Shown: piece after piece, positions 45,206 through 57,770 of the stretch
How positions within the stretch are numbered: position 1 is the first letter of the stretch
Layout: the number at the start of each line of letters is the position of its first letter
Assembly: GCF_024362695.1 (NCBI RefSeq)
Contig: NC_065404.1
Location: forward strand, 5,124,604-5,188,603
Origin: Pectinophora gossypiella
Taxonomy: Eukaryota; Arthropoda; Insecta; Lepidoptera; Gelechiidae
Length of the DNA: 64,000 nt
Direction of reading: 5' to 3'
Made by a program: the position numbers and the translations under genes
Notes under the pieces: generated by a model
Database searches by the model: none
What the model was told of the DNA's origin: nothing
What the model saw: the letters and a program-made list of their open reading frames with translations, nothing else

Positions 45206-45829
45206 CTATTGACAATATTCACATAATAAGTTTTATCTAGCGCACTGAATGCAAATCGCATAGTTATATTCCCCGCATTAAAGTCACGTAACATAAACGC
45301 GATATTAGCAGACGTGTTTGTAATTAAATTAGGATCCAGAAACTATCTTTTATGCAGTCCCAAATTAGTTTATCAATTAAAACTTATACTACAAACATAT
45401 ACAATTTACAAAATCTGGTGCACTATTATGTAAATTCAGATGATTATATGCGGCAACTGAAAAATCTATCTAATCTTTTAGAACGTGTGTGTACTTTGTC
45501 AGTATTTTTTTTATTTCTACTGTGTTCATTAAATAACAACTGTCACGTGCCACGCCAACTTCATTTTAACTTTCACTGGGAGGCAATTTTAAGGAGACAA
45601 ATACACGACCTCCGAAAGAAAGTAAATAAATCATGACGACACGGCGCGCAATATGCTAAGCGGTTTCTCTTTCGTGTATGCAAATTTTGTATTGAAGAGG
45701 CTCGGGAAGCAAGACGCCGCGGACAACTCGGCTAATCACCGTCGCACCCACGCCACCTGACACTCAATAATCTCCGAAACATTCGGAGATTTGTGTGCCG
45801 TGACCCAGAATCCGAGTCAAGTAAACTGA

Positions 45830-46110
45830 ACGCGCGAACGCTCTTGGGACCGTTACCGCATTGAATTACAAATGCGTGGAGACGGCCAGGGGCTAGCGAG
45901 CTTCGGACTTGGCTTCTTGTGGTTGCAATCGGTCGGTGAACCGTTTGTTTACCGGAGGCGCGTGTGCGCCGGTGCCGCGGAACTGGGTGTAGGTCAGGAA
46001 GCTGGTGGGGGCCGCGCGCCGGCGCCGCACTCCGCAGCCGACTGCCGCGCGCGCACCCGCCGCCATGGGCCTGCCGACGACAGCCTAACACCCGCAACCA
46101 GTGACCCCTT
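45830..46110. promoter_or_regulatory. CpG-rich block, possible promoter
   Basis: CG-dense stretch (cgcgcgccggcgccgcactc, gccgactgccgcgcgcgcac) just upstream of the possible start exon at 46247, and 600 bp upstream of the Rab3GAP1 exons on the opposite strand. It could be a promoter for either direction. Confidence 0.4.
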
Positions 46111-46249
46111 ACCCGCTGAGTGACCTAACGATGACAAACTACCGGTGATTTACATACCAAAAATTGCAAAAAGAAACGTGAAAGTGTAAAGTAAAAGTGA
46201 CCATTTTTGAAGGATTTTCTGTGTTTTCGGCGAGGATATTAACAATATG
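46111..46249 (+). other. Possible 5' UTR ending in a start codon split from the rest by an intron
   Basis: AT-rich leader following the CpG block and ending aacaatATG at 46247-46249, directly followed by the donor GTGAGT at 46250. Several insect genes have their ATG alone before the first intron. No downstream coding exon was found, so the call rests on the donor and context only. Confidence 0.28.
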
Positions 46250-46255
46250 GTGAGT

Positions 46256-48120
46256 TTTCAAAAAAAATTCGGTTTTATTACTCCTAAAATCGGTAACGCA
46301 CGAAAGAAAATCTCGTCGCGTACATTGACCCACTTCGGAAAAACAGCGTCTCCAGCGACCGGCACGAACAATACGCCGCTTCTTCCACGATTATGCGAAA
46401 CACAGTTTTTATCACGTTTTCGAGTAACAAGCTCTCATCGCCATAATCGTATAGACACATTGGTCTCATTATAATGATAAATAAGCATTCGGAGAAATTG
46501 TAATAAGATAAATCAGATCCTTTAAGATTTGAGTAAACTTATTAAAACCTCATTAAATGTATTTAAAATTTGATCAAGTTGAAAGCTTGGCTCTTAACGA
46601 AGTAAATGCAAGCTCAAACATCTGTGTTTGCTGTGACAACAGACGCCGCGCCGGCTCTGGCAAGTTTTCATGCACATTTTCAGCATACATGCACCGAACG
46701 AGGGCGAACCTTACGTACACAAAGTACGACCAAAATTTTACATTTTACGTTCACTATAAAGAATACAGTTAAAAGAGAATAAATATTGTATTAGAAGCTT
46801 AATGCTACCACATACCTACAACTCTCTTAAGACGGTTTTGGCAAGCAAATAATAAATCTATGCAGGAAATAGTAGCATTTTATGATGCTATCTGAGAAAT
46901 ATTAAAGGAAGTGAGCTTAACTTTTTCAACTGCATATCTCGGGTAAGCTATGCGTATCGCCTTAATGATCGCGATGCATCGCCGGCGTTGCCGAGCGCGT
47001 TCGCGCGCAACTATGTCAAACACGTACTTTCTCTCTATGAGAGAATTCATTTTTGATTTACGGCCCTATAAACTAAACAGCAATACTGAAGTCGAAAACA
47101 CAAATTATTGAATCGCTATTAAAGTTTTGGGATCGCGAAGGTATCGATTCGGGTCGTTCATCGTCTTTGATGTTTCTCGTCGGTTTGTTTACTGGGTAAA
47201 GTTTTCTTGTGCCGCTAAATAGTGTGTTTGTTGACGGGGCGTTTACCCCCGGGGTAGCTCGCTCGGATTCTCACTCTCGAGTTACAAATCTCCTTTAATT
47301 ACCAACAATTTATGTTTCAACCCTCATAAATACCTTTTTTTAATGTGTTCAGAATCTTTTCGAGTTTCTAAAATTTTCTAAATCAACAGAAATCTAAACT
47401 GAAACGTTTAGGTAGCGGATAGGAACGTTCACTGAAACGCCGTCAAATCACCAAAACAACTCGATCGGATAGCGGAACAATCAGATTATCGTTTGGAAAG
47501 AAGCCGATAGTCGAGGCAATTACACACCTCTTCATTCGGAAGGAGTTAGTCTGAAGGTTCAGAAATCGTTGATCAATTATAAAGCAGTTTTATATACTTA
47601 TAACAAAAAGTTGATACTTGTAAGCAGAATGCGTATAAACGGGTGGAAATTGTAGGGATGTAGATAGAGCCCGTCCGCCCAATATCCGGAGATTGCCGCC
47701 GCCGCGCCGCCGCTCTACCGTCCATTACGGCCTTTTTACAGAGGCGTTCGATTACACGAAATACTAATAACAACAAATTTACCTAACATCCATTAAAAAC
47801 AATTTCCTCATCTTTATTCGACATCTACTGCTAAGGAAGAAGACCCTCAACTTTCGATGCTGATTAAATATTACAGTACCCATTATCTAATAATGCAAAA
47901 AATTACGCAAGCTAGCCTTTCCAATGATTACTTAAAGTGAGCTAAAAATCAAGTATGAAAACCTGATAAGATTACGTCTCAGCCAACCAACTCAATAATG
48001 AATTATTTCCCTAGGATTATCTCAGACAGCAGTCAAAGATTACATAAAATCGAAAACCGTCCATCCGTTTGAAGAAAGAACCTATTTACGCAATGTAAAA
48101 AAAAGAAAAGCATGTTATAC
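46256..48120. other. Repeat-poor gene-free stretch with CpG patches
   Basis: No recognised transposon and no conserved frame. CG-rich patches occur at 46975-47015 (gccggcgttgccgagcgcg) and 47670-47735 (ggagattgccgccgccgcgc). The low repeat load compared with the rest of the window could reflect regulatory constraint. Confidence 0.4.
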
Positions 48121-48502
48121 AATGTTAACTGTCACCTTGCGACCGTAACAAGCGGGATATAACAATAACACCTGCGTTAACCGATATTAAAAACGCATTG
48201 CGAGGCATTTTGTGTCCCGTATGTTGGTGGCTTTGGGCGGTGTCACGTACGACGTAACGTGGACTGATGGCGCTTGTTTCCACTGTAAACGTGAAATAAG
48301 TAGTCGGTTGAGGAAAAGCGCACAATTCAAACAACAGTAAATCTAGCGGCTTTTACGCGCTCTACCTTTTTGCTGCGGCGTTTTAAAAATGTTTGTACAA
48401 CGTGGATACAGTTAGGTTAGGGTAGGTTAGTACCACGTAAGCACTTAAACACACGCCGGTGGTTGGTTTCGTGTTATTTTTAGTTTTTGTTTTATAGTAA
48501 CT

Positions 48503-48836
48503 AGTCCCCAGCCCAGTTGGTAGAACGTTTGCCTCTCACTTTGAGGTCGCAGGTTCAAATCCAGCACAGGCCTAAACCAATGACGAATTTGTTTTCGAAT
48601 TCATGTTTGGATCATAAATGATTAGTGGTGAAGGAAAACATCGTGAGGAAACCCACATTCCCGAGAAGTGCATTTTCGAAGGTATGTGACCTAACCTGTA
48701 TTGGGCTGGTTTTCCCTTCGCGGGTTGGAAGGTCAGGCAGGCAGTCGCTTCTGTAAAAAACTGGACCTGTCAAATTTTCAGGTCAGGTGTTTACCTACCC
48801 TTTGAAAAACGGGATAATGACTAGGGAGATGATGAA
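48503..48836 (+). mobile_element. SINE S2, full-length copy
   Basis: The best copy in the window. Pol III head with A box (agcccagttggtagaacg) and B box (caggttcaaatcc), then aaaccaatgacgaatttgtt, gaaggaaaacatcgtgagga, ttgggctggttttcccttcg, ending gataatgactagggagatga. Confidence 0.88.
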
Positions 48837-48875
48837 TAACTAGTTAGTAGCTTTCCGGTGCACAAAAAGCTTTCA

Positions 48876-49075
48876 TAAAATCACTGTGATCCCTAGTTTG
48901 GTTAGGACATTGCAGGCTGATTACCCGATAGTCCGAAAGTAAGAAGATCCGTGCGTTGGAAGTGCGTTAAGCAATCGGTCCCGAGTGTATGTAGTCGTTA
49001 CGTGAGTCATGTCAGCGACGTTTGGCGGCTCAATAGTAACCCTTACACCTTAAGATTTAGAGGGTTGATGAGGTC
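48876..49075 (+). mobile_element. SINE S1, headless copy
   Basis: gtgatccctagtttggttag, ttgcaggctgattacccgat, cgtgagtcatgtcagcg, ggcggctcaatagtaaccc: S1 sense orientation. Confidence 0.8.
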
Positions 49076-49514
49076 GCGGTCACTGGTCACACAACCAAGT
49101 CGAAATGAACAAACAAATAAAAAACCCACAGGAGAGAAGAGAAAAGCTTTCCGGCAATAATTAATGTTATTTATTTATCCCTTCGTTGAATTGGCATGTC
49201 CCGCAAGACAAACAGTTACTTACTAAAGAAAGGTTGATGGTAATAAAATATAAAAACGCTTACTTTTTTTATAATACACAAAAAAGTTTTTTTTTTACAA
49301 TCGCACTTCATTTATTTATTATATCAGAAAACACTACGTAATGAAAACGGTAAAGTTTACCGTATTAGCTTAACAAAAATATCGAGTATCGAAATTATAT
49401 CCTCAGAAAAGTGACACATTTGATTAAATCATTCATTTTAAAGAAGAAAGTGATACGAGTGAAAGTTTACATCTTGGACATGTAGGTTTATTAAATATTC
49501 TCCAAATGACTTGA

Positions 49515-51120
49515 AAAGGGTATAGCGAGGTAAGGAAGACGAAATGGCCCCCATGGCCCATGACGGAATTATCATTTGTACTGGTATTGGCACTCTAAAA
49601 GAATACGAAATGTAAGGTCGTTGACCCCTGACCTTGACCTGTCTTTGAGATATTCGAGAAAGTTCGTACGCGCGCCGAGTTTTTTCAAAAATTTTTTTCC
49701 GAAAAACTATAAAAGCTAGAAGGATGGGACCAATTGCGTATAATTAGGGATACTTTGAAAAATATTCTGAATTTTTTTCAGAGTTCTGGTGAAATGACAA
49801 CTGTGCAAAATAATTAAACAAAATATAAATATATTTTTTTAGTACTGTTCTATTATGTTTACCGCGCCAAAAAAAATATATAATACTCTTTGATTTATAT
49901 ACTTACACCACACAAAAACTGATTAAAATCAAAGAGGCGCTTCTTGAGTAATTATGAATTTACTTAGTGTGCGTACGGCTGGTAGGAACTAATTAAAGAG
50001 GTCGTTTTTAGATTAATTATTATAATTACATGTTAAACATAATTTTAATCATCATCATCACTGTTTTCATTTATTACAACATTGACTGCATCATTTGAAA
50101 ATATTTTCGACAGAATTTCAGCAGGACGTAAAATGCGAGATAGATATCTCGCATGAGCTAAGTAATATAATTATTACACTTGCGGCATATGAAAATCGAC
50201 TTGCGAAAATCGTATTTTGGGCAAAAGAAAACCCATTTATGCAAACCGTTTACAATTTGTACTACGAACTAGAGTTTTAAGTTTAGCATCCTGTAGCACT
50301 TTCTTCATAATAGTGGCATCATTTTCCGTACCATAAATTGGCCCAGCAAAATCAACTATAAACCCGTTCGTAGTACAGATTGTAAACAGTTTGCATAAAT
50401 GGGTTTTCTTTTGCCCAAAATACGATTTTCGCAAGTCGATTTTCATATATCGCAAGTGTAATAATTATATTATTTAGCTCATGCGAGATATCTATCTCGC
50501 ATTTTACGTCCTGCTGAAATTCTGTCGAAAATATTTTCAAATGATGCAGTCAATGTTGTAATAAATGAAAACAGTGATGATGATGATTAAAATTATGTTT
50601 AACATGTAATTATAATAATTAATCTAAAAACGACCTCTTTAATTAGTTCCTACCAGCCGTACGCACACTAAGTAAATTCATAATTACTCAAGAAGCGCCT
50701 CTTTGATTTTGATCAGTTTTTGTGTGGTGTAAGTATATAAATCAAAGAGTATTATATATTTTTTTTGGCGCGGTAAACATAATAGAACAGTACTAAAAAA
50801 ATATATTTATATTTTGTTTAATTATTTTGCACAGTTGTCATTTCACCAGAACTCTGAAAAAAATACAGAATATTTTTCAAAGTATCCCTAATTATACGCA
50901 ATTGGTCCCATCCTTCTAGCTTTTATAGTTTTTCGGAAAAAAAATTTTGAAAAAACTCGGCGCGCGTACGAACTTTCTCGAATATCTCAAAGACAGGTCA
51001 AGGTCAGGGGTCAACGACCTTACATTTCGTATTCTTTTAGAGTGCCAATACCAATACAAATGATAATTCCGTCATGGGCCATGGGGGCCATTTCGTCTTC
51101 CTTACCTCGCTATACCCTTT
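49515..51120. mobile_element. Foldback element with two 755-bp arms
   Basis: Arms 49515-50269 and 50366-51120 are inverted copies of the same length with only a handful of differences (for example tactggtattgg against tattggtattgg). They are separated by 96 bases. The ends read AAAGGGTATAGCGAGG and its complement. No clear target duplication is visible. On the - strand the spacer and its border encode a short open peptide with GPIYGTENDATIMKKVL, a pattern reminiscent of DDE transposases, but the family is uncertain. It is most likely a transposon reduced to giant terminal inverted repeats. A transcript through it would form a very long hairpin. Confidence 0.85.
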
Positions 51121-51215
51121 ACAATCCAACTAAACACAATTGGTCGCATAAATGGTCAGATCTTAATGGTATTAATAACGCTATGTTTCATACAAAAAGC
51201 CACATTCGTTTCTCG

Positions 51216-51524
51216 CTTCTTCGTCTTCTTCTATCGTATAGGTTGTGAGGTGAATTACCAACCTCATCAACCCTGGTGTCAGGGTTACTGTTGAGCCGCC
51301 AAAGTCCCCTGACATGGCTCATGTAACGGCTACTTAGTTACATCACTAAGTAGTAACCGGGACCAACGGCTTAACGTGCCTTCCGAAGCACGGATCATGT
51401 TACTTTCGGCAATCAAGTGATCTGCCTGTAATGTCCTAACCAAACTAGGGACCACAAAGTAATTTTTGTGATATGTCCCCAGGACCGTGAGCCCAACGCT
51501 CAACCACTGGACCACGAAGGTCGG
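51216..51524 (-). mobile_element. SINE S1, near full-length copy
   Basis: cttcttctatcgtataggtt to gaccgtgagcccaacgctca and ggaccacgaaggtcg. Part of the B-box region is deleted after tatgtcccc. Confidence 0.85.
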
Positions 51525-51805
51525 TATCTCGCTTATTGGATGTTTTATCGATGATGGATTGGTCATTGTCACTAAACAATAGGGCATTTGACTAGGTCAA
51601 CGATAAATGATAAAGTACTAATCTAGAAGCCACTCTAGGATGTTCTAAAATCAATCACATTTTTCTTTTTGACTAATTTTCGAATTTGAATTACGAATTC
51701 AATTTGAATGACCGGTTCTATTAATGACGTTACACGACTGTATTTCCATACAAATTCCATGGAAAAAAATCGTTTTGACGTTTCGTAAAAGTATCTCATT
51801 TGAAT

Positions 51806-51950
51806 AGGCCACATCGAAGCAATTCATCTAAGAAAGCAATATTGCTATTTGACATTTGTTTGCATTGCGCACTTACTTTTATATGCGTAAATGTCAAATT
51901 GCAACATTGCTTTCTTAGATGAATTGCATGGGGCCTATTCGAAATATTTA
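51806..51950. mobile_element. MITE M3
   Basis: ggccacatcgaagcaattca and agaaagcaatattgc on the left are inverted as gcaacattgctttcttagat and gaattgcatggggcc on the right. Confidence 0.82.
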
Positions 51951-52848
51951 TTTTAGGCACTGATTACACGAAAACATCTGTAAGTCACTGGTAACTTGTA
52001 GCTATAAGTGTTTCGTATAGGCGAATGTTTATGTATGCAAAGGCTATAGATATGATTAACCTTAATACAAACAATAAATCAATTGTAATATCCTGAATTC
52101 AGCGGTACTTTCCTGTTGATGTACTAATTAAACTTTTCCTGCTAACAATAACTCCTTTCCTTTACGACAGAATAATAACAGTAAACTATACTGTATGGCG
52201 TTTTAAGGATGTACTTGAACACATACTACTAAGTTATTGCTTGTTGAGTGTTCAGAAGGAAATATACATGCGCTTCTGTTTGAGTATAAAACTTTTATAT
52301 CTCCAGTTTATTAGAAGTTTTATTAGAAACTGTTGAAATGATGGACGGATTACAAAACGGTGCACATATAATTCTGAAATATAAAGTGTATTTTTAGGTG
52401 ACTGCGGCGAAGCAAGAAAGATGGTTGGATGGATGTATTTTTAATTTTTAATGTGATTCAAGTGCAGTAAAGAGTTTTTGTATTGTATGGTAGGTATTGT
52501 ATTGTATGGTTATGTGTTTTTCAAATTTACGTGTCATATGAAATTCATTATAACCGAATAAAACTCAGAAATGGTTTGCACCGGCAACGCTAACGTAGCA
52601 AAAATGAACGATGTTTCTACATTCGCCGACAATAAAACTGCATTTTGAATTCTCGACGAGGTGAAAATTCAGTGACACTTAATTTTATGGCCTCCACGTA
52701 AATAGCCCATACTGGCGACTCGCCCCGGCATCGCACGGGTAGTGTACTATGTAAGTTTGGAGTTCAGTGCTTTAAAAATATTATTGGCCGGTTTTTTAAA
52801 TTTTAAACAGCGTTTATTTAAATATCCCACAGCCGTACACATGCCTCT

Positions 52849-53518
52849 ATGAGGGACTTTCCACGCTACGTTCCTCAAAAACAATATAGATGGCGCTGTA
52901 CAGTTTTTCATTCATTTAACCTTCCAATTTCATGGATAACAAACATATGCATCTTTTATCTTTGTTTCTGGGTATAAATGAGGACCCTTTTTATTACACT
53001 CAGGCTCAATTACATCTTCCACCCATTATTATACTATGCTTAATGTGATTCAAATCATCATCATCATCATCAGCCCATTAACGTCCCCACTGCTGGGGCA
53101 CGGGCCTTCTCTATGGATGGGTAGGGAGATCGGGCCTTAAACCACCACGCGGGCCCAGTGCGGATTGGTGGTTATTAACGACTGCTAATGCAGCCGGGAC
53201 GAACGGCTTAACGTGCCTTCCGAAGCACGGAGGAGCTCGAGATGAAATCTTTTTTTTTGTGGTCACCCATCCTATGACCGGCCTCTGCGAAAGTAGCTTT
53301 ACTTCAACAATCGCAGACCGAGCGCGTTGACCGCTGCGCCACCGAGCTCCTCGATTCAAATATCAAGCAACAATTATTTTTTATATATTGCCATTACATT
53401 GTACGTATGTTGGAATAATTATGTACCCGAGTAATGAGAAAATAGGTAGTTAATACATCAAAGCTGTACAACGCCATCTGTACAGGTTTTGGTGAACGTA
53501 GCATAGAAAGTCCCTCAT
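52849..53518. mobile_element. MITE M6 interrupted by a SINE-like repeat
   Basis: atgagggactttccacgcta at the left and gcatagaaagtccctcat at the right are inverted; inner blocks match 28086-28879. 53056-53357 is a separate insertion. Confidence 0.78.
53056..53357 (-). mobile_element. tRNA-derived SINE-like repeat nested in M6
   Basis: Starts with a (cat)n run, continues with cactgctggggcacgggcct and gcttaacgtgccttccgaag, and ends in a tRNA-like head in reverse (cagaccgagcgcgttgaccg, ctgcgccaccgagctcct). Confidence 0.7.
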
Positions 53519-53519
53519 T

Positions 53520-55010
53520 GGACAATGAATCTCTATTTTACGTTCCAGATTCAAAAACGACCCCTGCCAATTACCTATTAGAAAACGATTTGTTACTATT
53601 TACAATTCGCTGATATAAGATTTCTCTCACAAAAACCGGATTCCGTAAAAGCCATTTCTAAACTCTTAGAGTACATATTGATTTTGTTACTTTCAATAAA
53701 GAACTGATGTAACATTATTCAGAAAGCAATAAGTTTCTATAAATTCAATTTCCTTATAAGAAGTTTCCATCGACGACATTGTTGGACATTTTTGCCTTTC
53801 GCATTAGGGGGAGTGGCTATTACTCGACAACAATTGCACTTTTATTTTTATTTATTATTTGAGCAAAAATATAAGAAATTAATTACTGATATTTTATATT
53901 ATTTTGACGTGATTTATAGTAGATTTATTATGATTGTTTTATTTGTTGGTTTCTCTAGAAAAGGGAGTACTAAAATAAAAAGTAATAGACTTTGATACTA
54001 AAACATACATATATTAAAAACTTCTTCTGCTCCTGATATTTAACACATATACTTATGATACGTCGTTATGTAGGCCTTTACTGTGGTCTACATCTGACCT
54101 TCTTATTTTAAGATTAGAGTTAAATAAAAGCCGTACTTTAAATAAATAAATAAACATATATTTACATTAACGAAGGTTTTAATTACATCTTTATAAAAAG
54201 ACAACTGAAGTCTACGTATAAGGTAATTCATTATATATTACATATTTATACGTATGATCATTAGACACTACAAATACTAAAGGGTTTTGTTTTTATATTA
54301 CTCACCCGTACTTAGGTATACACAAAGTACACACAAAGAGAAAATTAAAACGAAAAATCTAACTCAAACACAAACACTAATACAAAAACCACAGACACAC
54401 ACACACAAACAACAAATCCTTATACACACAACAAATGACTACAAATACTGATTTTAACAGATGAATTAAGAAGTAGATTACAAACGTATCTCTAGAAAGC
54501 ACTAGACAACAAAAAATAAATAAAAAGATCATGTTAACAAGTATATTTTCCTTCATCGACAAGGGAGTAATCCTCAAATCAAGCAGCGACTGTCGCTGAA
54601 GCAGGTGGTTTCGTGCCGCGACAGGCGCCGGGAGTATTACTATAAGCTCTTGGGGAAACAGCGCTGAAAGCGCCTTCCGGGCTCAAAGCTGGGACCAACT
54701 TCTACTGAAGCTCCCCTAAGCCCTGTAACGAGTCTAAGTGCCTGCAACTCCGGACTTAGCAAACTGAAGGGTTGAATTACGACTCGTGATCAATCAATAG
54801 ATTAATGGTCGCCACGGTCACGGCGCTAAATGGTGCGCAGCTTAGGACCACACCACTCTCATTTACTTCGATTCTACTACAATATATAAACAAAAAAATA
54901 CTGCTTCTGTGCTGAACCTGGACTGGAGAAGAATAAAAAACATGGAACGCGTTTAGATTATATTCCCGGGTGAGTCGTGAAAACCGACAGATGGATGATT
55001 GATTACTGGA
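53520..55010. other. Gene-free stretch, very AT-rich
   Basis: No conserved frame. Includes a (CA)n-like run near 54385-54415 and a moderately GC-rich block at 54590-54800 without a recognisable product. Confidence 0.4.
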
Positions 55011-55013
55011 GAG

Positions 55014-55160
55014 TTAAAATGGCCAGATCGAAGCAATTCATCCAAGAAAGAAATACTGCTATTTGACATTTGTTTGCATTGCGCACTTACTTTTATATGC
55101 ACAAATGTCAAATTGCAATATTGCTTCCTTAGTTGAATAGCTTCGATGTCGCCATTTTAA
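55014..55160. mobile_element. MITE M3
   Basis: Ends ttaaaatggccagatcgaag and cttcgatgtcgccattttaa are inverted. The centre (ttgacatttgtttgcattgc) matches 51806-51950. Confidence 0.85.
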
Positions 55161-55169
55161 CCCCCCAGG

Positions 55170-56770
55170 TCATTTCATCATAGAGCCATCTGGTAGACCT
55201 TCGTCTTAAAGTGGCTGCAAGTTATAAGTGTATGTAAACAAATCAATTTTCAAATATCCTTGGAATGTGGCACGCTTCTTTTTAACGAGGAATTTCCTTC
55301 CTACACCATTAGCCTGCAGAGCTTGAACTATATAGGTAGGTATACAATGCGCATCGTTACGAAACCAAAATAAGAGCTGCACAACTGTGCGCTTCCGAGT
55401 AAATTGCAATTTCCACCTCGAGAGTGCCTCTAAATATGTAAACAAAGTTGAGGTGACTCCCCGTTTCAGCTGCCAAAGTTGTATTTTGAAAAGTTGAACA
55501 CAACCAACAAGTTAATTACAGAGCCCGGCGTTGCTCGCCTCGGTACACGGTGTAATTGGCTTTTACGAATCGCAGCTTATGTAAATTCTGCATGACCAAA
55601 CCCGAGACACAAATTAAACAAATTATGGACCTGATAACTAATACCTATAGCTGACCTATTGTTCATTCAGATTTACCACGAAACTGTTAGTTTAGAGTAC
55701 GCAACGTCACGTATAAAATCTTCGCTTCATAACAGGGGTAATGATCAGACGGCAATCTATTTTATCGTCACCACCGCTGTAGCGGAATCATAAAAGTTTT
55801 ACGCCTCAATGATATACTTATCTCACCTATAGACTATACCATCACAATAAACGGTTAAGTATAGTATCCCCGAGATAATAAACGGACGCGGCCCAAACAA
55901 ACAGGCGCGTATCACCGATTGACTGGGACCCTCAGACGCGAAGTCACGTCTACCCATACCGTAAATCCAGAATAACTTTCGGGTTGAAAGCTTCTATTTA
56001 TAGGCTATTTGGGCAGACGGCATCACCCCCGAGAGATGCGGCAGGCTTGGTCCTTATCCCGCCCCGCCACCCGCGCCCCACCCCCCGCAATATACTTGCA
56101 CCTTCATTATTCTTAGAATTCATAAAAATGCGGCTATACTGTTTCATAAACATAACAATAGATTTAAAATTAAAATACCCTGAAGTTGCTTTTCTACGGA
56201 AAAGTTCGCCGATAATAAATCTGCTTAGGATAATGAATTTCTTGAGACTTTGGCCGCCTTTGATACTGAGGGAAATGGCTCGAAACAATAAGAGGCTGGC
56301 GTACGCTGCTCTTGGACGGTCATTCATTAGTAAGTGTCATTGCATTTTTTGTTTGGAATTTTCACCGGAGTTCCGCGGATGGAGAAAAACCCTTCGAAGC
56401 CGGAGACAATGGGCAGAGTAACTGTGTCGATGATTACACGGTCGACGCACGCGCCGTGGGAGTCTTCGAGACCCACTATTGTGGCGCGTATATTGTCTCG
56501 GCGACACGGCGCTCGTCAGTCACACACTGAGGATTAATGAATGGCAGCCGGCACCCGCTGCACTGCCCCAACCTCCCACATACCACTGGGTTAATGGCAG
56601 TATACAACGTGATCGTGAACCACACAATTTTGACTCAGCGAAATTATTTCTCAAGCGACTATGTAAAGTCATTGTGTGAAATCTAACGATGACTAGGTCG
56701 AACTACATTCTAGAGCTGAGCACCACTTTTTCTACCCATAATCTCTATACCTCATAGCGAAAGCGATATA
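55170..56770. other. Gene-free stretch with mixed composition
   Basis: 55850-56580 is less AT-rich and has several overlapping frames (up to 145 codons at 55984), none with a recognisable domain or splice support. No transposon was recognised. Confidence 0.35.
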
Positions 56771-56842
56771 CTGGTGCGGATAAGAAAATGACAGGTATAA
56801 CTTTAAAAAAAAATTAGGATTTGTCTGCAGGAATCGGGGTCA
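56771..56842 (+). mobile_element. MITE M2, right end only
   Basis: gcggataagaaaatgacagg to tctgcaggaatcggggtcac. Confidence 0.75.
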
Positions 56843-56926
56843 CTGTGTTTACTCACGACATTTTTTTCTTTGTACTTAAAAGTTTTAACAAATCACAATT
56901 GCGTAAGTAGTTTTACGGGGTAAAGA

Positions 56927-56940
56927 GGGGGGGGGGGGGG
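56927..56940 (+). repeat. Poly(G) tract of 14
   Basis: Uninterrupted run of 14 G after ggggtaaaga, followed by tttacggacccc. The flanks are weakly inverted (GGGGTAAA, TTTACGGACCCC). Confidence 0.9.
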
Positions 56941-57770
56941 TTTACGGACCCCATACAAATATTATTAGCCTTTAAGTTAAAATGTATTTTTCTTCAGAGC
57001 AAAGATTGATTCTACCGAGTATTTTTACTGGGATATTATAATAGGCAAAATATCGAATTCCTCAAATCTTGATTGAATTGTAATTGGTTGGAAATCCGCG
57101 GGTAGTCATGCAGAAACAAAAGTCCGTAATTTGCTCTGCATCCGTCGACGCATGCATTATGAATATAGAACAACTAAACGTATAAGTACACGCACGCAAA
57201 TTGGAATTACAATGACTAATTCATATTTTATAACATCCTTGATTGTAAAAAAGTCAACTCACTTGTCATGATAGAAATGAAATTATCATCATATTATATC
57301 AATTTGATGATGATATCAATTTAGCAACATAAATTCGAATGGAAAGAAACCTGTTCAATAAACTTAAGCAGGTAGGTATTGCCAATTCGGGTCGCTTTCT
57401 AACACGTGTAGCGTTTTCAAAATCATAAAATACTTCTGATTGTGATGTGTTATTGCTAATAAGAAATTACAAAGAAATTGTGATTCAATCAGAATATACA
57501 AAGAAAGTTGCGGAACTTTCTGTTGCGTACGTGTAAAATGTGGAATGAACTTCCCTCCAAGGTGATCCCACTATGCTGTGATATGGGGTGAAAAAAGCTG
57601 TTCAAGGTCGACAACACATAGGCAATACTCTGGGTGCCGCAAATATCCGTAGGCGACGGTGACCCCTTACCATCAGTTGGCCCACCTGCCGTCCAAGTGA
57701 AATAAAAAAACCTCATCTTTTTTAATCAAAATTCTCCTTTTTAGGAAATGGAAGTAGTTTGTTTTCACCA

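Noticed and set aside
45732..46097. Arg-rich - strand frame over the CpG block
   Set aside because: Low-complexity Arg/Ala/Gly translation of CG-rich DNA, with no similarity to the missing part of Rab3GAP1.
50095..50540. Mirror-image 61-62-codon frames in the foldback arms
   Set aside because: The same sequence read from both arms; AT-rich, with no known domain. Treated as part of the inverted-repeat element.
49515..51120. Foldback as an assembly artefact (a read joined to its own complement)
   Set aside because: The arms differ at scattered single bases and the spacer is unique, which a self-joined read would not show. Long-read confirmation is still the decisive test.
55984..56421. 145-codon + frame
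   Set aside because: Several overlapping frames on both strands here are equally open. No motif, splice or promoter evidence favours this one.
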